A DNA stretch of 64,000 nucleotides from NCBI GenBank assembly GCA_013824265.1, contig PNNO01000005.1, positions 124,001 through 188,000 on the forward strand. Reading direction: 5' to 3'. The position numbers and the translations under genes were made by a program. Shown here in pieces: positions 50,930-59,024 of the stretch. Under the pieces are notes generated by a model. The model did not search any database and was not told the DNA's origin. It was given only the letters and a program-made list of their open reading frames with translations. Source of the stretch: a bacterium. GTDB lineage: Bacteria; Patescibacteriota; Gracilibacteria; UBA1369; PNNO01. The stretch's first letter is position 1. Each line of letters starts with the position of its first letter.

Positions 50930-51004
50930 TTACTTACAATTTCCTCCGCAGCATCCGCCTTTTCCATCTTTTCCGCCCATGTTTAAAATGGTTAGGAAAT
51001 ACAT
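50930..51004 (-). CDS. Possible 24-residue Gly/Cys peptide
   Basis: A short frame from ATG 51004 to TAA 50930 encodes a hydrophobic start (MYFLTIL) and the Gly/Cys end GGCCGGNCK, metal-binding in look. On minus TGC-TATAAT (51026-51018), an extended -10, lies just upstream, overlapping the DUF3307 stop, and a terminator follows. A shorter start at 50980 is possible. No ribosome site is visible; it may not be real. Confidence 0.35.
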   Translation of the reverse strand: MYFLTILNMGGKDGKGGCCGGNCK

Positions 51005-51018
51005 TTAATACGTCGAAA

Positions 51019-51558
51019 TTATAGCATGAGCAGCGCGGCTGCAACATAGAAAATGTATATGCCTACAAATGAGGCTACTTTGCTTATATTCATCTTGCGC
51101 GAACGATTATGCTGAAAGAAAAGCACATCAACAACGTAACCAAGGAAAATAAGCGCAAGTATAATGCCAACTACACATGGATTGCCGTATATATATCCAA
51201 AGAAGAAGTCGTTTGGGAGGTTGAAATCCAAAGTATTTAAATAATATCCGCCAAGCAAAAGGCTTAAAAAATGAAGAGCCTGGTCTGCCACAAATGGCGC
51301 TACATAGGCATCTTTTCGTAACGCTATGTTGATTTTTGCTTGGTCTACAACAAGATGAAAAATCGAAATAGCTCCTATTACGGCCCAGGTCTGCCAATTT
51401 GCAATATACGGGAATAAAGTCACAAGTGAAACAGCGGCAAAAATGCAAACATGGACGACAACGCCTCTGAACTTTTTCATTTTCCACGCAACAAGGCGAT
51501 TCGATTGCAGTATAAAATCGGCTAAAAGATGAGCGATAATAAGATATGTCGTTGCCAT
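51019..51558 (-). CDS. DUF3307 membrane protein
   Basis: The protein has 179 residues and about five spans. It matches DUF3307: LIIAHLLADFILQSNRLVAWK at the N terminus, VHVCIFAAVS, HLVVDQAKI and FVADQALHFLSLL. The conserved His/Asp in spans hint at a metal or proton function, but none is established. It lies 15 bases after a cyclic-nucleotide-binding gene and probably shares its transcript. Confidence 0.75.
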   Translation of the reverse strand: MATTYLIIAHLLADFILQSNRLVAWKMKKFRGVVVHVCIFAAVSLVTLFPYIANWQTWAVIGAISIFHLVVDQAKINIALRKDAYVAPFVADQALHFLSLLLGGYYLNTLDFNLPNDFFFGYIYGNPCVVGIILALIFLGYVVDVLFFQHNRSRKMNISKVASFVGIYIFYVAAALLML

Positions 51559-51573
51559 GATTCCGGTTAAATT

Positions 51574-52032
51574 TTATTCATTTTCTTTGTAATTTTCATT
51601 GCGCATATTTTCTCTAATTCTGTGTATAAACTCTGAACTTATCTGCTCTGCAAGAGATGAATTGTTGTTTATAAGACTGTAAAAATCATCCTTTTTAAGA
51701 ATGAAGATTTCACTTTCTTCAAGCGTTATTGCACTCGCGTTTCTTGGTTTTTCAGAAACAAGAGCCATTTCCCCGAAAAATGAGTTGTCAGCCAATGTGG
51801 CAAGTACAATTTGTTCATCTTTATCGTCTTTTGGGCCCTGGAATATTTTTACCTGACCTTTTTTGATTATATACATTGTGTCGCCCTTATCTCCCTGTGA
51901 AAAAAGAAGATGATCGGCAGGATAATACTCAAGAGTTATCTTGTTTACTATTAGATTTGTTGATTCTTCATTTAGCCCTTTAAAAAAAGGGACTCTTTCC
52001 AAAATGTGAAAAACCGGATTTTCATTATTCAT
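51574..52032 (-). CDS. Stand-alone cyclic-nucleotide-binding domain protein
   Basis: The protein has 152 residues. One CNBD: FKGLNEESTNLIVNKI, SQGDKGDTMYIIKKGQVKIF, and the phosphate-binding cassette FFGEMALVSEKPRNASA with its Glu and Arg. A C-terminal helix follows; there is no DNA-binding or enzyme domain. It may bind cAMP or a related molecule and act by protein contact. It is 9 bases downstream of a second CNBD gene. Confidence 0.85.
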   Translation of the reverse strand: MNNENPVFHILERVPFFKGLNEESTNLIVNKITLEYYPADHLLFSQGDKGDTMYIIKKGQVKIFQGPKDDKDEQIVLATLADNSFFGEMALVSEKPRNASAITLEESEIFILKKDDFYSLINNNSSLAEQISSEFIHRIRENMRNENYKENE

Positions 52033-52041
52033 ATTTGTTTT

Positions 52042-52401
52042 TTAAAGATAAAGGAAATCAAAGAAATCCTTCTTGTTGAACATATATACTTCACAATCTT
52101 CAATACATTTTATTGAAGCATTACGTGGCTGTTCTTTTAAAAGAGCCATTTCTCCGAAAAAATTGTCCGGATAAAGCGCCGAAACTATTTCTTCGTTGCC
52201 ATTTTCATCTTTCTTAAGAACTGCAACTTTACCTGATTTTATAATATAAAAAGTATCCCCTGGATCACCTTCCAGCATTATGTAGTCTTCCTTATTAAAA
52301 CGCATCAATGTGGCATTTTTTGCAACATCGGCCAGCTCATCATCGTCTGCGTCGTTAAGGATCGGAATTTGCTTTAGAAGATTCAGAAGGTCTGAGTTCA
52401 T
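52042..52401 (-). CDS. Stand-alone cyclic-nucleotide-binding domain protein (short)
   Basis: The protein has 119 residues, a minimal CNBD: EGDPGDTFYIIKSGKVAVL and the cassette NFFGEMALLKEQPRNASI. It ends within the C helix, so it is shorter than its neighbour, with which it shares about half its residues. It is a paralog by tandem duplication. It has no output domain. TATAAT on minus (52434-52429) lies upstream with no clear -35. Confidence 0.82.
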   Translation of the reverse strand: MNSDLLNLLKQIPILNDADDDELADVAKNATLMRFNKEDYIMLEGDPGDTFYIIKSGKVAVLKKDENGNEEIVSALYPDNFFGEMALLKEQPRNASIKCIEDCEVYMFNKKDFFDFLYL

Positions 52402-52454
52402 GCGTAACTGTTATGCTGTACTAGTGTTATTATACAACAAATTAGCCAAGAAAT

Positions 52455-53390
52455 CTACTTTTGTATTTCTCTTGGGGAAATAAGTTCTTCTGATGTGAAG
52501 TCCAAAAATGTGTATGTCCACACGGCGACCGAAAAAACGTGAACGACAGCTGAAAGATATGATGCGAAAATAAGAAATATAACGCTTATTCCTGCCAGAA
52601 TTGTGAGCCCGTAGTCAGGTAGTGAAACAGAGGCATAATAAGCCATACCAATAACCACCATTGCCGGAACAATTATTATCAATATTATTTGTATTAGTAT
52701 CCTTACCGCAATAATAAGCATTAAAATGGCTAACATAACTGTCTGCTGAATATTCAGAATGACCAGCGTACAGCTTTTAACTATACCATTCATAACTCCC
52801 GTGTCGTCGATTATTATGTAATATTCGGCGAAAGTGAAAAGGATATGAATTATAAATGCTACGATTAGGATAATAATTATTATTGGTGTCAGGGTTTTAA
52901 AAACCTCCGGTCCCAGATTTCTTAATATGAATGCAGCTTCGGTGAAAATTGCAAGAATGCTGAAGGTTCCCATTAAGAGAGAATATTCAAGAAACGGGAG
53001 GAAACTAAGTGCGCCGTATTTTAAACCTTCCGGAAGGCCTATCTGTTGCTCGTGTCTTCTTCTGGCCATAACCTGAATCATTGCGGCATCAAGAAGGACC
53101 GGCAATAAAAAATATAGTATGGCAAGAATTGCGCTGATTACAATAAGTGGAACGGTTAGCTCAAGATTATTGCGAATGAAGTCTAAAATTGTAGTGACAA
53201 CCACATAGGAAAAACTTTGTGGTGAATTGTCGAAAAGCGGAGAGGCTTTAAATGCCAAAATTTGGTATGTCACGATGCCAATTCCAACAACAGTAGACAA
53301 AAATGCGGGTACAAAAGCGTACCAGCGTATCATTTTTTTGTTATTTTGGGTGAACTGCCATGCCTCGTAAATTCGATCTTTATAATTCAT
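52455..53390 (-). CDS. Polytopic membrane protein of unknown family
   Basis: The ATG at 53390 (MNYKDRIYEAWQFTQNN) is the natural start; a longer reading is unlike a protein N terminus. The product has 311 residues and about six long hydrophobic spans, one rich in Ile/Leu (TLTPIIIIILIVAFIIHILF). I see no catalytic motif. The topology resembles membrane domains of glycerophosphodiester-phosphodiesterase-like or DUF7847-like proteins, a weak guess. It heads the operon with the CNBD genes and DUF3307, so a membrane partner for the CNBDs is possible. Confidence 0.5.
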   Translation of the reverse strand: MNYKDRIYEAWQFTQNNKKMIRWYAFVPAFLSTVVGIGIVTYQILAFKASPLFDNSPQSFSYVVVTTILDFIRNNLELTVPLIVISAILAILYFLLPVLLDAAMIQVMARRRHEQQIGLPEGLKYGALSFLPFLEYSLLMGTFSILAIFTEAAFILRNLGPEVFKTLTPIIIIILIVAFIIHILFTFAEYYIIIDDTGVMNGIVKSCTLVILNIQQTVMLAILMLIIAVRILIQIILIIIVPAMVVIGMAYYASVSLPDYGLTILAGISVIFLIFASYLSAVVHVFSVAVWTYTFLDFTSEELISPREIQK

Positions 53391-53472
53391 TATTTTGATT
53401 GGCCATAACGTTACCATTTTAGATTGATGGGGGAGCAAGTCAAGGTGCTCGGACTAAAGATAAGCTTTTATT

Positions 53473-53502
53473 TTGACATCAACATTTGCAAGGCGGTATA
53501 GT
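53473..53502 (+). promoter_or_regulatory. Promoter of the CorA-like gene, start near the ATG
   Basis: TTGACA (53473-53478) and TATAGT (53497-53502), 18 bases apart. The start at ~53509 is two bases before the ATG at 53511, so the mRNA is nearly leaderless. Confidence 0.65.
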
Positions 53503-53510
53503 GCCAACCG

Positions 53511-54434
53511 ATGCATGACACAATAAACACAATTACGCAGGGGAAACTGGTTTGGCATGATATTGTAAATCCTACGGAGAAATCTGTGGAATTTTTGAGT
53601 AAAAAATACAAATTCCACCATCTTGATTTGGAAGATTGTCTCTCTAATATACAGAGGCCAAAAATAGATGAATACGATAAATACATGTTTATCGTTTTAC
53701 ATTTTCCGTATTACGATAAAGTGACAAATTCAATACAGACGGACGAGATAAATCTTTTCATTGGAAATTCATACGTAATTACTTTAAGTCCCGGAAACAG
53801 AGTTCTTAACGGTATTTTCAATAGAATTAAGAGGAGTAAAACGTTGAAGAAAAAGTACATGGGATCGTCTTCCGGATATTTACTTTATACTATAATCGAC
53901 GAGATGTTTGCGGCATGTTTCCCGCTTCTGGATACGCTTTCCGAAGAGATAAAAGATATAGAAAGTGTTGTTTTTGAGTTGGAAAACCCAAAAGATATGC
54001 TTAAAGATATTCTTTCGTTAAAGAAGGATATTATTAATTTTAGGCGAATAATTATTCCACAGCGCATGATTGTGCCTCAACTTGAACATAAAAATAAGAA
54101 GTTCCTTTCCGAGGATCTCGATGTGTATTTCGACAACGTAGTGGATAAGGTTGAAAAAATTTACAATAATCTTGAGACTTTAAGTGAAATCATAACGTCG
54201 CTTAACCAAACCAACGAGTCGATTCTTTCACACAATACAAATAACGTAATCAGAGTGCTTACGGTGTTTTCTGTGGTGATGCTTCCTTTAACTGTGATTA
54301 CAGGGTTCTACGGAATGAATGTTGTGGGGCTCCCTGCCGCAGAACATCCTTTAGCTGCTCTAATTGTAACCGGAGTACTTTTGGGGGTAGTCGTAACAAT
54401 GCTTGTTTTCTTCAAATTTAAGCGCTGGATGTAA
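53511..54434 (+). CDS. corA: CorA-family magnesium/cobalt transporter
   Basis: The protein has 307 residues. A large N-terminal cytosolic funnel domain (DLEDCLSNIQRPKIDEYDKY, RRIIIPQRMIVPQL) is followed by two C-terminal spans with the channel signature FYGMNV (GMN). CorA forms pentameric Mg2+ channels gated by cytosolic Mg2+. No Mg2+ riboswitch fits in the very short leader. Confidence 0.9.
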   Translation: MHDTINTITQGKLVWHDIVNPTEKSVEFLSKKYKFHHLDLEDCLSNIQRPKIDEYDKYMFIVLHFPYYDKVTNSIQTDEINLFIGNSYVITLSPGNRVLNGIFNRIKRSKTLKKKYMGSSSGYLLYTIIDEMFAACFPLLDTLSEEIKDIESVVFELENPKDMLKDILSLKKDIINFRRIIIPQRMIVPQLEHKNKKFLSEDLDVYFDNVVDKVEKIYNNLETLSEIITSLNQTNESILSHNTNNVIRVLTVFSVVMLPLTVITGFYGMNVVGLPAAEHPLAALIVTGVLLGVVVTMLVFFKFKRWM

Positions 54435-54435
54435 T

Positions 54436-54771
54436 TTATTTTATTTTTTTGATTCTGAATGCTTTTTGAGGTCTTCGATTTTTCTTGCTGCGCTGCCTTT
54501 CTTTTTCAAAAAGCGCTATGCGTTTTTTCTGCAAATTCATAATGGTTCTCTGCATATCGGTAATAAGGTCTGAAACTTCCTCCAGAGAATATTTGCTCTC
54601 TTTTTTGACGTATTCAAACAGCCTTATGCTGACGCTTTGTAGCAACCTGTATGAAATGCTCGGATGAGGTGTGCTTTTTGAGATTGCGTGTTTTACGAAT
54701 TTACTGCTTATATGCGTCCTTTTTTCCCTGGCTTTTGCAGGGGCTTCATTTGGTATTGGTTTCCAGGACAT
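54436..54771 (-). CDS. Basic helical protein, unknown (111 aa)
   Basis: No family is recognised. The protein has 111 residues, is strongly basic, and carries a long helix (LEEVSDLITDMQRTIMNLQK) likely to be coiled-coil, then a Lys/Arg tail (KKNRRPQKAFRIKKIK). It has no signal peptide or span. It lies 17 bases after the amidase gene. Nucleic-acid or envelope binding would be guesses. Confidence 0.5.
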   Translation of the reverse strand: MSWKPIPNEAPAKAREKRTHISSKFVKHAISKSTPHPSISYRLLQSVSIRLFEYVKKESKYSLEEVSDLITDMQRTIMNLQKKRIALFEKERQRSKKNRRPQKAFRIKKIK

Positions 54772-54788
54772 GGGATATTTTAGGTTAT

Positions 54789-56291
54789 TTATATAATTTT
54801 TAAATCGAATTTCATATTTCTTCCGTCAAGCCACGTGATGTTTTCGATTACCGGCGCAAAATATTCCGTATAATTTCCAATTTCCGATGGAGCTTTTAGA
54901 TTAAACACAAAGTGCCCAACCTGGCCCGGACGAACAATTGCTTCTTCAAGAAATCCCATTCTTGTTGATCCTGTAAATTCACTTTCTCTGTCTATTGGGT
55001 TGGCTGAACCAAGGGAGATCCTATGTGTTCCATAATTTCTCCACTTCACATTTCCTGTGTTTTTTAATTCCACAATTGCCGTTAAAGATTCTCCAAGTGA
55101 AAGCGATTTTTTTGGAATTGAAAATGCCATTATTTCGTAATCAAAAGTTGGGTTATTTACGACAGTTGGTATCGAAATCGCGTCCTCGGACAAATGTTCT
55201 CCGTTAAACATTGGTCTTAATCTTATGTAGTTGAATCCACCATAGAGCCTGCTTTGAATTGTAAGCTTAAAAGTCCCGATTTCGCCCGGAGCAATGGTTT
55301 TTTCGTTAATTTTTGACGTCCCTATAATGAATGATTTTTTTACAAGTGGGTCGCTTACAAGAGTGATTCTTGTGTTTTCATCCCATGTTTTCTCACCTGT
55401 ATTTTTAAGTTTTACCGTGTATTGCATTTTTCTGTCAGCAGGCATTTTTATTTCATTTAAAACGGGGATGTACTCAAAAGAAAAATCCTTAACCGCAAGC
55501 CGCGTATCGGCCTTTTTATATTCCGTTTGACCGTTTTTGTCAGCTACCGTTTTTCGTATTTCCGGAAGAAGATCTGCAATGTTTTTACCCGGACAGGATG
55601 TCTCCATTACAGACTGATGTCCAAGGATATTTGGCATATATTCGCCTCTAAAATAGCTTGATCCTTCAGGATCTATCCCGTAAAGTTTGGTTTTTTCCGC
55701 AAGAAGAGCCGTAAGCGCGTTTTTTGCTTTATCCGTGAGTTCATCTTCGTTGTAATTTCCCAGTATGGCTATTCCTATTGAGCCTCTGTTTCCCATTGGT
55801 CCCACATGTGCTCCAACAACCTTTTCGCCCCCATATCTGCCTTCATAAACATTCCCTTCCGTGTCGATAATATAATTGTACCCTATGTCTCCCCAGCCTC
55901 TTGTTATTGCATGTGAGCGATAAATATTTCTTAAAAGTTGCTCGGGATCATCAAGGTTATTTGAAGATCCGGTATGATGAATGAATATTTTTGAAACTTG
56001 TTCCGGATATTCAAGTGGCCAAGTTAATTTTTCACCATCACTGTTTTTGGATATTATTTTTTGCAGTTTAAGCTCGTCAGCGTAACGAACATAAAACTCA
56101 GGTTCAAAAACTATTACGTCCGGGACAGGATTGTCCTTGCTGTATAGCCTTAAGTCTTCATTTGCACCCCATTGCTGGCGTGTTATAAAATTGTAGCCGC
56201 GCTCAGCAGAACTCGCTTCTGTCTGCGGCAAAAATGACGCAATACAGGTTGATGCAATAATGAAAGTCACTATTTTTAGCTGCAGTTTCAT
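54789..56291 (-). CDS. Secreted N-acetylmuramoyl-L-alanine amidase (PGRP/Amidase_2 type) with Ig-like domains
   Basis: The protein has 500 residues and a signal peptide (cut near TEAS). The amidase domain (~95-240) has IFIHHTGSSNN, NYIIDTEGNVYEGR, VGAHVGPMGNRGSIGIA and GHQSVMETSCPG, with the two His and Cys zinc ligands. Residues ~265-500 form two Ig-like domains with KLKNTGEKTWDEN and ELKNTGNVKWRNYG. It cuts peptide stems from peptidoglycan. The A-rich leader has three CAAAAA repeats before the ATG. Confidence 0.87.
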   Translation of the reverse strand: MKLQLKIVTFIIASTCIASFLPQTEASSAERGYNFITRQQWGANEDLRLYSKDNPVPDVIVFEPEFYVRYADELKLQKIISKNSDGEKLTWPLEYPEQVSKIFIHHTGSSNNLDDPEQLLRNIYRSHAITRGWGDIGYNYIIDTEGNVYEGRYGGEKVVGAHVGPMGNRGSIGIAILGNYNEDELTDKAKNALTALLAEKTKLYGIDPEGSSYFRGEYMPNILGHQSVMETSCPGKNIADLLPEIRKTVADKNGQTEYKKADTRLAVKDFSFEYIPVLNEIKMPADRKMQYTVKLKNTGEKTWDENTRITLVSDPLVKKSFIIGTSKINEKTIAPGEIGTFKLTIQSRLYGGFNYIRLRPMFNGEHLSEDAISIPTVVNNPTFDYEIMAFSIPKKSLSLGESLTAIVELKNTGNVKWRNYGTHRISLGSANPIDRESEFTGSTRMGFLEEAIVRPGQVGHFVFNLKAPSEIGNYTEYFAPVIENITWLDGRNMKFDLKII

Positions 56292-56373
56292 TTGGTTTTT
56301 GTTTTTGTTTTTGTTATCCCCTTATTCTAGCAGAAAACAGCCGGTTTTTCAATCCGGCATAGTGTTAAATAAG

Positions 56374-56403
56374 TTGACATTTCGCCAAATAGTACGATAC
56401 ACT
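56374..56403 (+). promoter_or_regulatory. Promoter upstream of the unknown 413-residue gene
   Basis: TTGACA (56374-56379) and TACACT (56398-56403), 18 bases apart, giving a leader of ~88 bases to the ATG at 56498. A GCCGG/CCGGC hairpin lies at 56340-56358. Confidence 0.5.
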
Positions 56404-56497
56404 AATATCGACTTTGAAATGTTAACTCTCCGGGTATTTTTCAAGTAGCGCAATTCCCCTAAAACACATAGACACTGCTAAAGGCGGCTGTTCCTGT

Positions 56498-57739
56498 ATG
56501 ATTTATAATCTGAAATACAAAAAACTGAATCAATTTCAAAAGGTTCTTCTTGAGAAGGAAGGAGAAATTGTTATAAGCAAAGACGGTTTCCAGCTTAAGG
56601 GCAAGGGTGCCGGAGATGTGGGTGAAACTATAAGTTTTGCCGATATAAAAGAATGGAAAACAAAGGATGATATTGTTGTCTTTACGACCGTTTCAAAAGA
56701 AAAATTCGTTTTGGGAAATATGGGCAATCTTTTTAATGATTTCCTGAGCGACTTTGTTAAGGCCAGAAACGAGTTTTTACTTAAGGCGCTTTTTATGACG
56801 GATGGAGAATTTGTTGCCGAGTACGAAGGTGATTTTGAAATCTTTAGTAGGTATGAAAAAAGCCTTAGTAAAGGGCATTCAAGGATCCAGCTTTTTGAAA
56901 ATAGCATTGTTATTGTCCCTGATTTAAGGGATGCGTTTAGTATTTCACTTAATTTCTTAAAACGTGTTGATATTGATGAGGAATTTTATGAAATTCATCT
57001 TACTCTTGAGCAGGGTTTTATAATTAACTTTATGAAGCTTGGAAGTATTTTTGAAGAATTTACGGAGAGACTTCAAATGCTTCAACAGCAGATGTATCAG
57101 CACACAGTTGATTCTTTTAAAGACATCCTTCTTGAGTTTGATTCTGCTACGCTTATAAAATTTGCTTATGAAATGAAGAGAGGGAAAGCCGTAAGTACCA
57201 AAAAACTAAAGAAAATTAACGATAAGTTGGCCGATACGGTTAAGGAAATAGTTTTGCACGATGATGTTTCAAAAAGACATTTTGAATATTTTTCAAAAAT
57301 GGCAAATCCGGACGAGATTTATTTTGGAATAAGTCCGGAGCCTCCAAAGCATCAGCCAAGAGGACAGGAGAACCCTTACTCGACGTGGTATTTTATGGGA
57401 ATTCCGGATAAAAATCTTGTTGTTGCGGAGATAACAAACGGTGGATACAAAGGCGCATATTTGTTTAGAATAATAATGGAAAAAGGTAATCCGCATGAAA
57501 AAATTGAGGAAAAACTATTGGAAGTTAATCAAGCCCTTTTGAAACTCAAATTTGTAACTACGCCTTTTTATAAAGATAAAAGAGAATTAAGAAGAAGTGC
57601 ATACAGGTTTGCTCTGCGTAAATTGCCTTATTTAAGACTGCTTCGACGTTCGTATGTTGGCAGACTAACGCCTTTTAACGATATAGACTGGGATAAAAGA
57701 ATGAATGACATTCTTGATAAGGCAAAGCTCCCGGAATAG
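56498..57739 (+). CDS. Unknown cytosolic protein (413 aa)
   Basis: I do not recognise the family. It has no signal peptide or span. The first ~190 residues contain two similar units of small strands, each with an I-SKDGFQLKGKG or QLFENSIVIVPD start and a DIKEWKTKDDIVVF or LKRVDIDEEFYEIHL follow-up, like tandem PH/GRAM-type barrels. Residues ~205-265 are helical and charged. The C-terminal part (DEIYFGISPEPP, STWYFMGIPDKN) ends with a basic segment RRSAYRFALRKLPYLRLLRR. Confidence 0.6.
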   Translation: MIYNLKYKKLNQFQKVLLEKEGEIVISKDGFQLKGKGAGDVGETISFADIKEWKTKDDIVVFTTVSKEKFVLGNMGNLFNDFLSDFVKARNEFLLKALFMTDGEFVAEYEGDFEIFSRYEKSLSKGHSRIQLFENSIVIVPDLRDAFSISLNFLKRVDIDEEFYEIHLTLEQGFIINFMKLGSIFEEFTERLQMLQQQMYQHTVDSFKDILLEFDSATLIKFAYEMKRGKAVSTKKLKKINDKLADTVKEIVLHDDVSKRHFEYFSKMANPDEIYFGISPEPPKHQPRGQENPYSTWYFMGIPDKNLVVAEITNGGYKGAYLFRIIMEKGNPHEKIEEKLLEVNQALLKLKFVTTPFYKDKRELRRSAYRFALRKLPYLRLLRRSYVGRLTPFNDIDWDKRMNDILDKAKLPE

Positions 57740-57802
57740 AATCTATACATCGAATTTTTTCTAGTGTAGAATGTGCTCACATTACCCCCTAACACATTGA
57801 TT

Positions 57803-58120
57803 ATGTCGGAAGTGATTTTAAATGAAGAGAATTTTAAAAATGAGATTGCCAACGGAGTGGTGCTTGTTGATTTTTTCGCAACATGGTGCGGTCCTTGCAA
57901 AATGCTTGCTCCGGTTATTGAGGAGCTTGCAACCGAATTTGTAGGCAAGGCAAAGATTGCAAAACTTGATGTTGATCAGGCCGGGCATGTAGCCGGAGAA
58001 TTTGGGGTACAGAGCATTCCTACGATTATTATTTTTAAGGATGGACAGGAAGTTGATCGAATGATTGGATTCCAGGGAAAAGAAGTTCTTATGGATCACA
58101 TTAATAACGCTCTTGCGTAA
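57803..58120 (+). CDS. trxA: Thioredoxin
   Basis: The protein has 105 residues, the normal size. The start at 57803 gives MSEVILNEENF. Motifs: VLVDFFATWCGPCKMLAP with WCGPC, VDQAGHVAGEFGVQSIPTI with the cis-proline, and FKDGQEV. It reduces cytosolic disulfides. TAGAAT at 57767-57772 is a possible -10. Confidence 0.95.
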   Translation: MSEVILNEENFKNEIANGVVLVDFFATWCGPCKMLAPVIEELATEFVGKAKIAKLDVDQAGHVAGEFGVQSIPTIIIFKDGQEVDRMIGFQGKEVLMDHINNALA

Positions 58121-58151
58121 GGTTTTTACAATTAGTTAATCTAAAAAAGCT

Positions 58152-59024
58152 ATGGCAACTGTAATTGAGCTTAAGCAGCAATTTCTGCAAGGCAGACTCA
58201 AGTTTGGTATTGTGGCTGCGGTCATTATAGTAGTTGTTTTTATTATTCTTGACGGACTTGTTTTTGTTTCTGCCGGGCATGTTGGTGTTATTTTTGATCA
58301 AGGACGCGGGGTTCTTGAAAACGAGATTGATGAAGGGGTCCATTTAAAAGTGCCGTTTTGGCAGCAGGCAACCGTTATGGATGCCAGGACACAGGAATAT
58401 ACAATGAGCATAGCTACGGAAGAAGGCGCAATAAAAGGTGACGACAGTATTGAGTCTAGAACAAAGGACGGACAGGTTGTGTGGGTTGACGCTACGGTAC
58501 TTTTCCATATAGATAAAACCGAGGCCGATGACATAAAAAGAGAACTTGGAGCCGAAGAGGAATATATGACAAAAATAGTCAGGCCTAGGGCAAGAGAGGC
58601 TGTAAGAACAGCGGTTGCAAAGTATAACGCTTTGGATCTTGTGTCGGAAACAAGGTCTGATGTTGTGAAAGAAATGGAAAATTTGCTTACAGAAGCTTAT
58701 GGGAGGCATAATATTGTCCTTGAAGAGGTGGTTTTAAGAAATATTACGTATTCATCGGACTTTGCTAATGCGATTGAAGAAAAAGAGGTTGCAAGGCAGA
58801 GGATTAAAACGGCCGAGTATCAAAAAGATCAGGCTGTTGAGCTGAAGGAGAAAATTATTATTGAAGCTCAGGCTGCGGCTGAAGCAATAAGGCTAAAAGG
58901 AGAAGCTCTTAGGAACAATCCCGAAGTTATACAGCTTGAATTTGTGAATAAGCTTGCGCCAAACGTAACCTGGGGAATCTTGCCAAATTCGGTAACTCCG
59001 CTTCTTAACGTGCCGCAACTTTAG
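58152..59024 (+). CDS. SPFH/prohibitin-family membrane protein
   Basis: The protein has 290 residues with a span at ~17-38. The SPFH domain includes VSAGHVGVIFDQGRG, EGVHLKVPFWQ, TKDGQVVWVDATVLFHID and ARFREAVRTAVAKY-like sequence (RPRAREAVRTAVAKYNA). A coiled coil (EEKEVARQRIKTAEYQKDQA) follows. It scaffolds membrane complexes, often with FtsH. Its end overlaps the MFS gene by 20 bases on the other strand. Confidence 0.85.
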   Translation: MATVIELKQQFLQGRLKFGIVAAVIIVVVFIILDGLVFVSAGHVGVIFDQGRGVLENEIDEGVHLKVPFWQQATVMDARTQEYTMSIATEEGAIKGDDSIESRTKDGQVVWVDATVLFHIDKTEADDIKRELGAEEEYMTKIVRPRAREAVRTAVAKYNALDLVSETRSDVVKEMENLLTEAYGRHNIVLEEVVLRNITYSSDFANAIEEKEVARQRIKTAEYQKDQAVELKEKIIIEAQAAAEAIRLKGEALRNNPEVIQLEFVNKLAPNVTWGILPNSVTPLLNVPQL

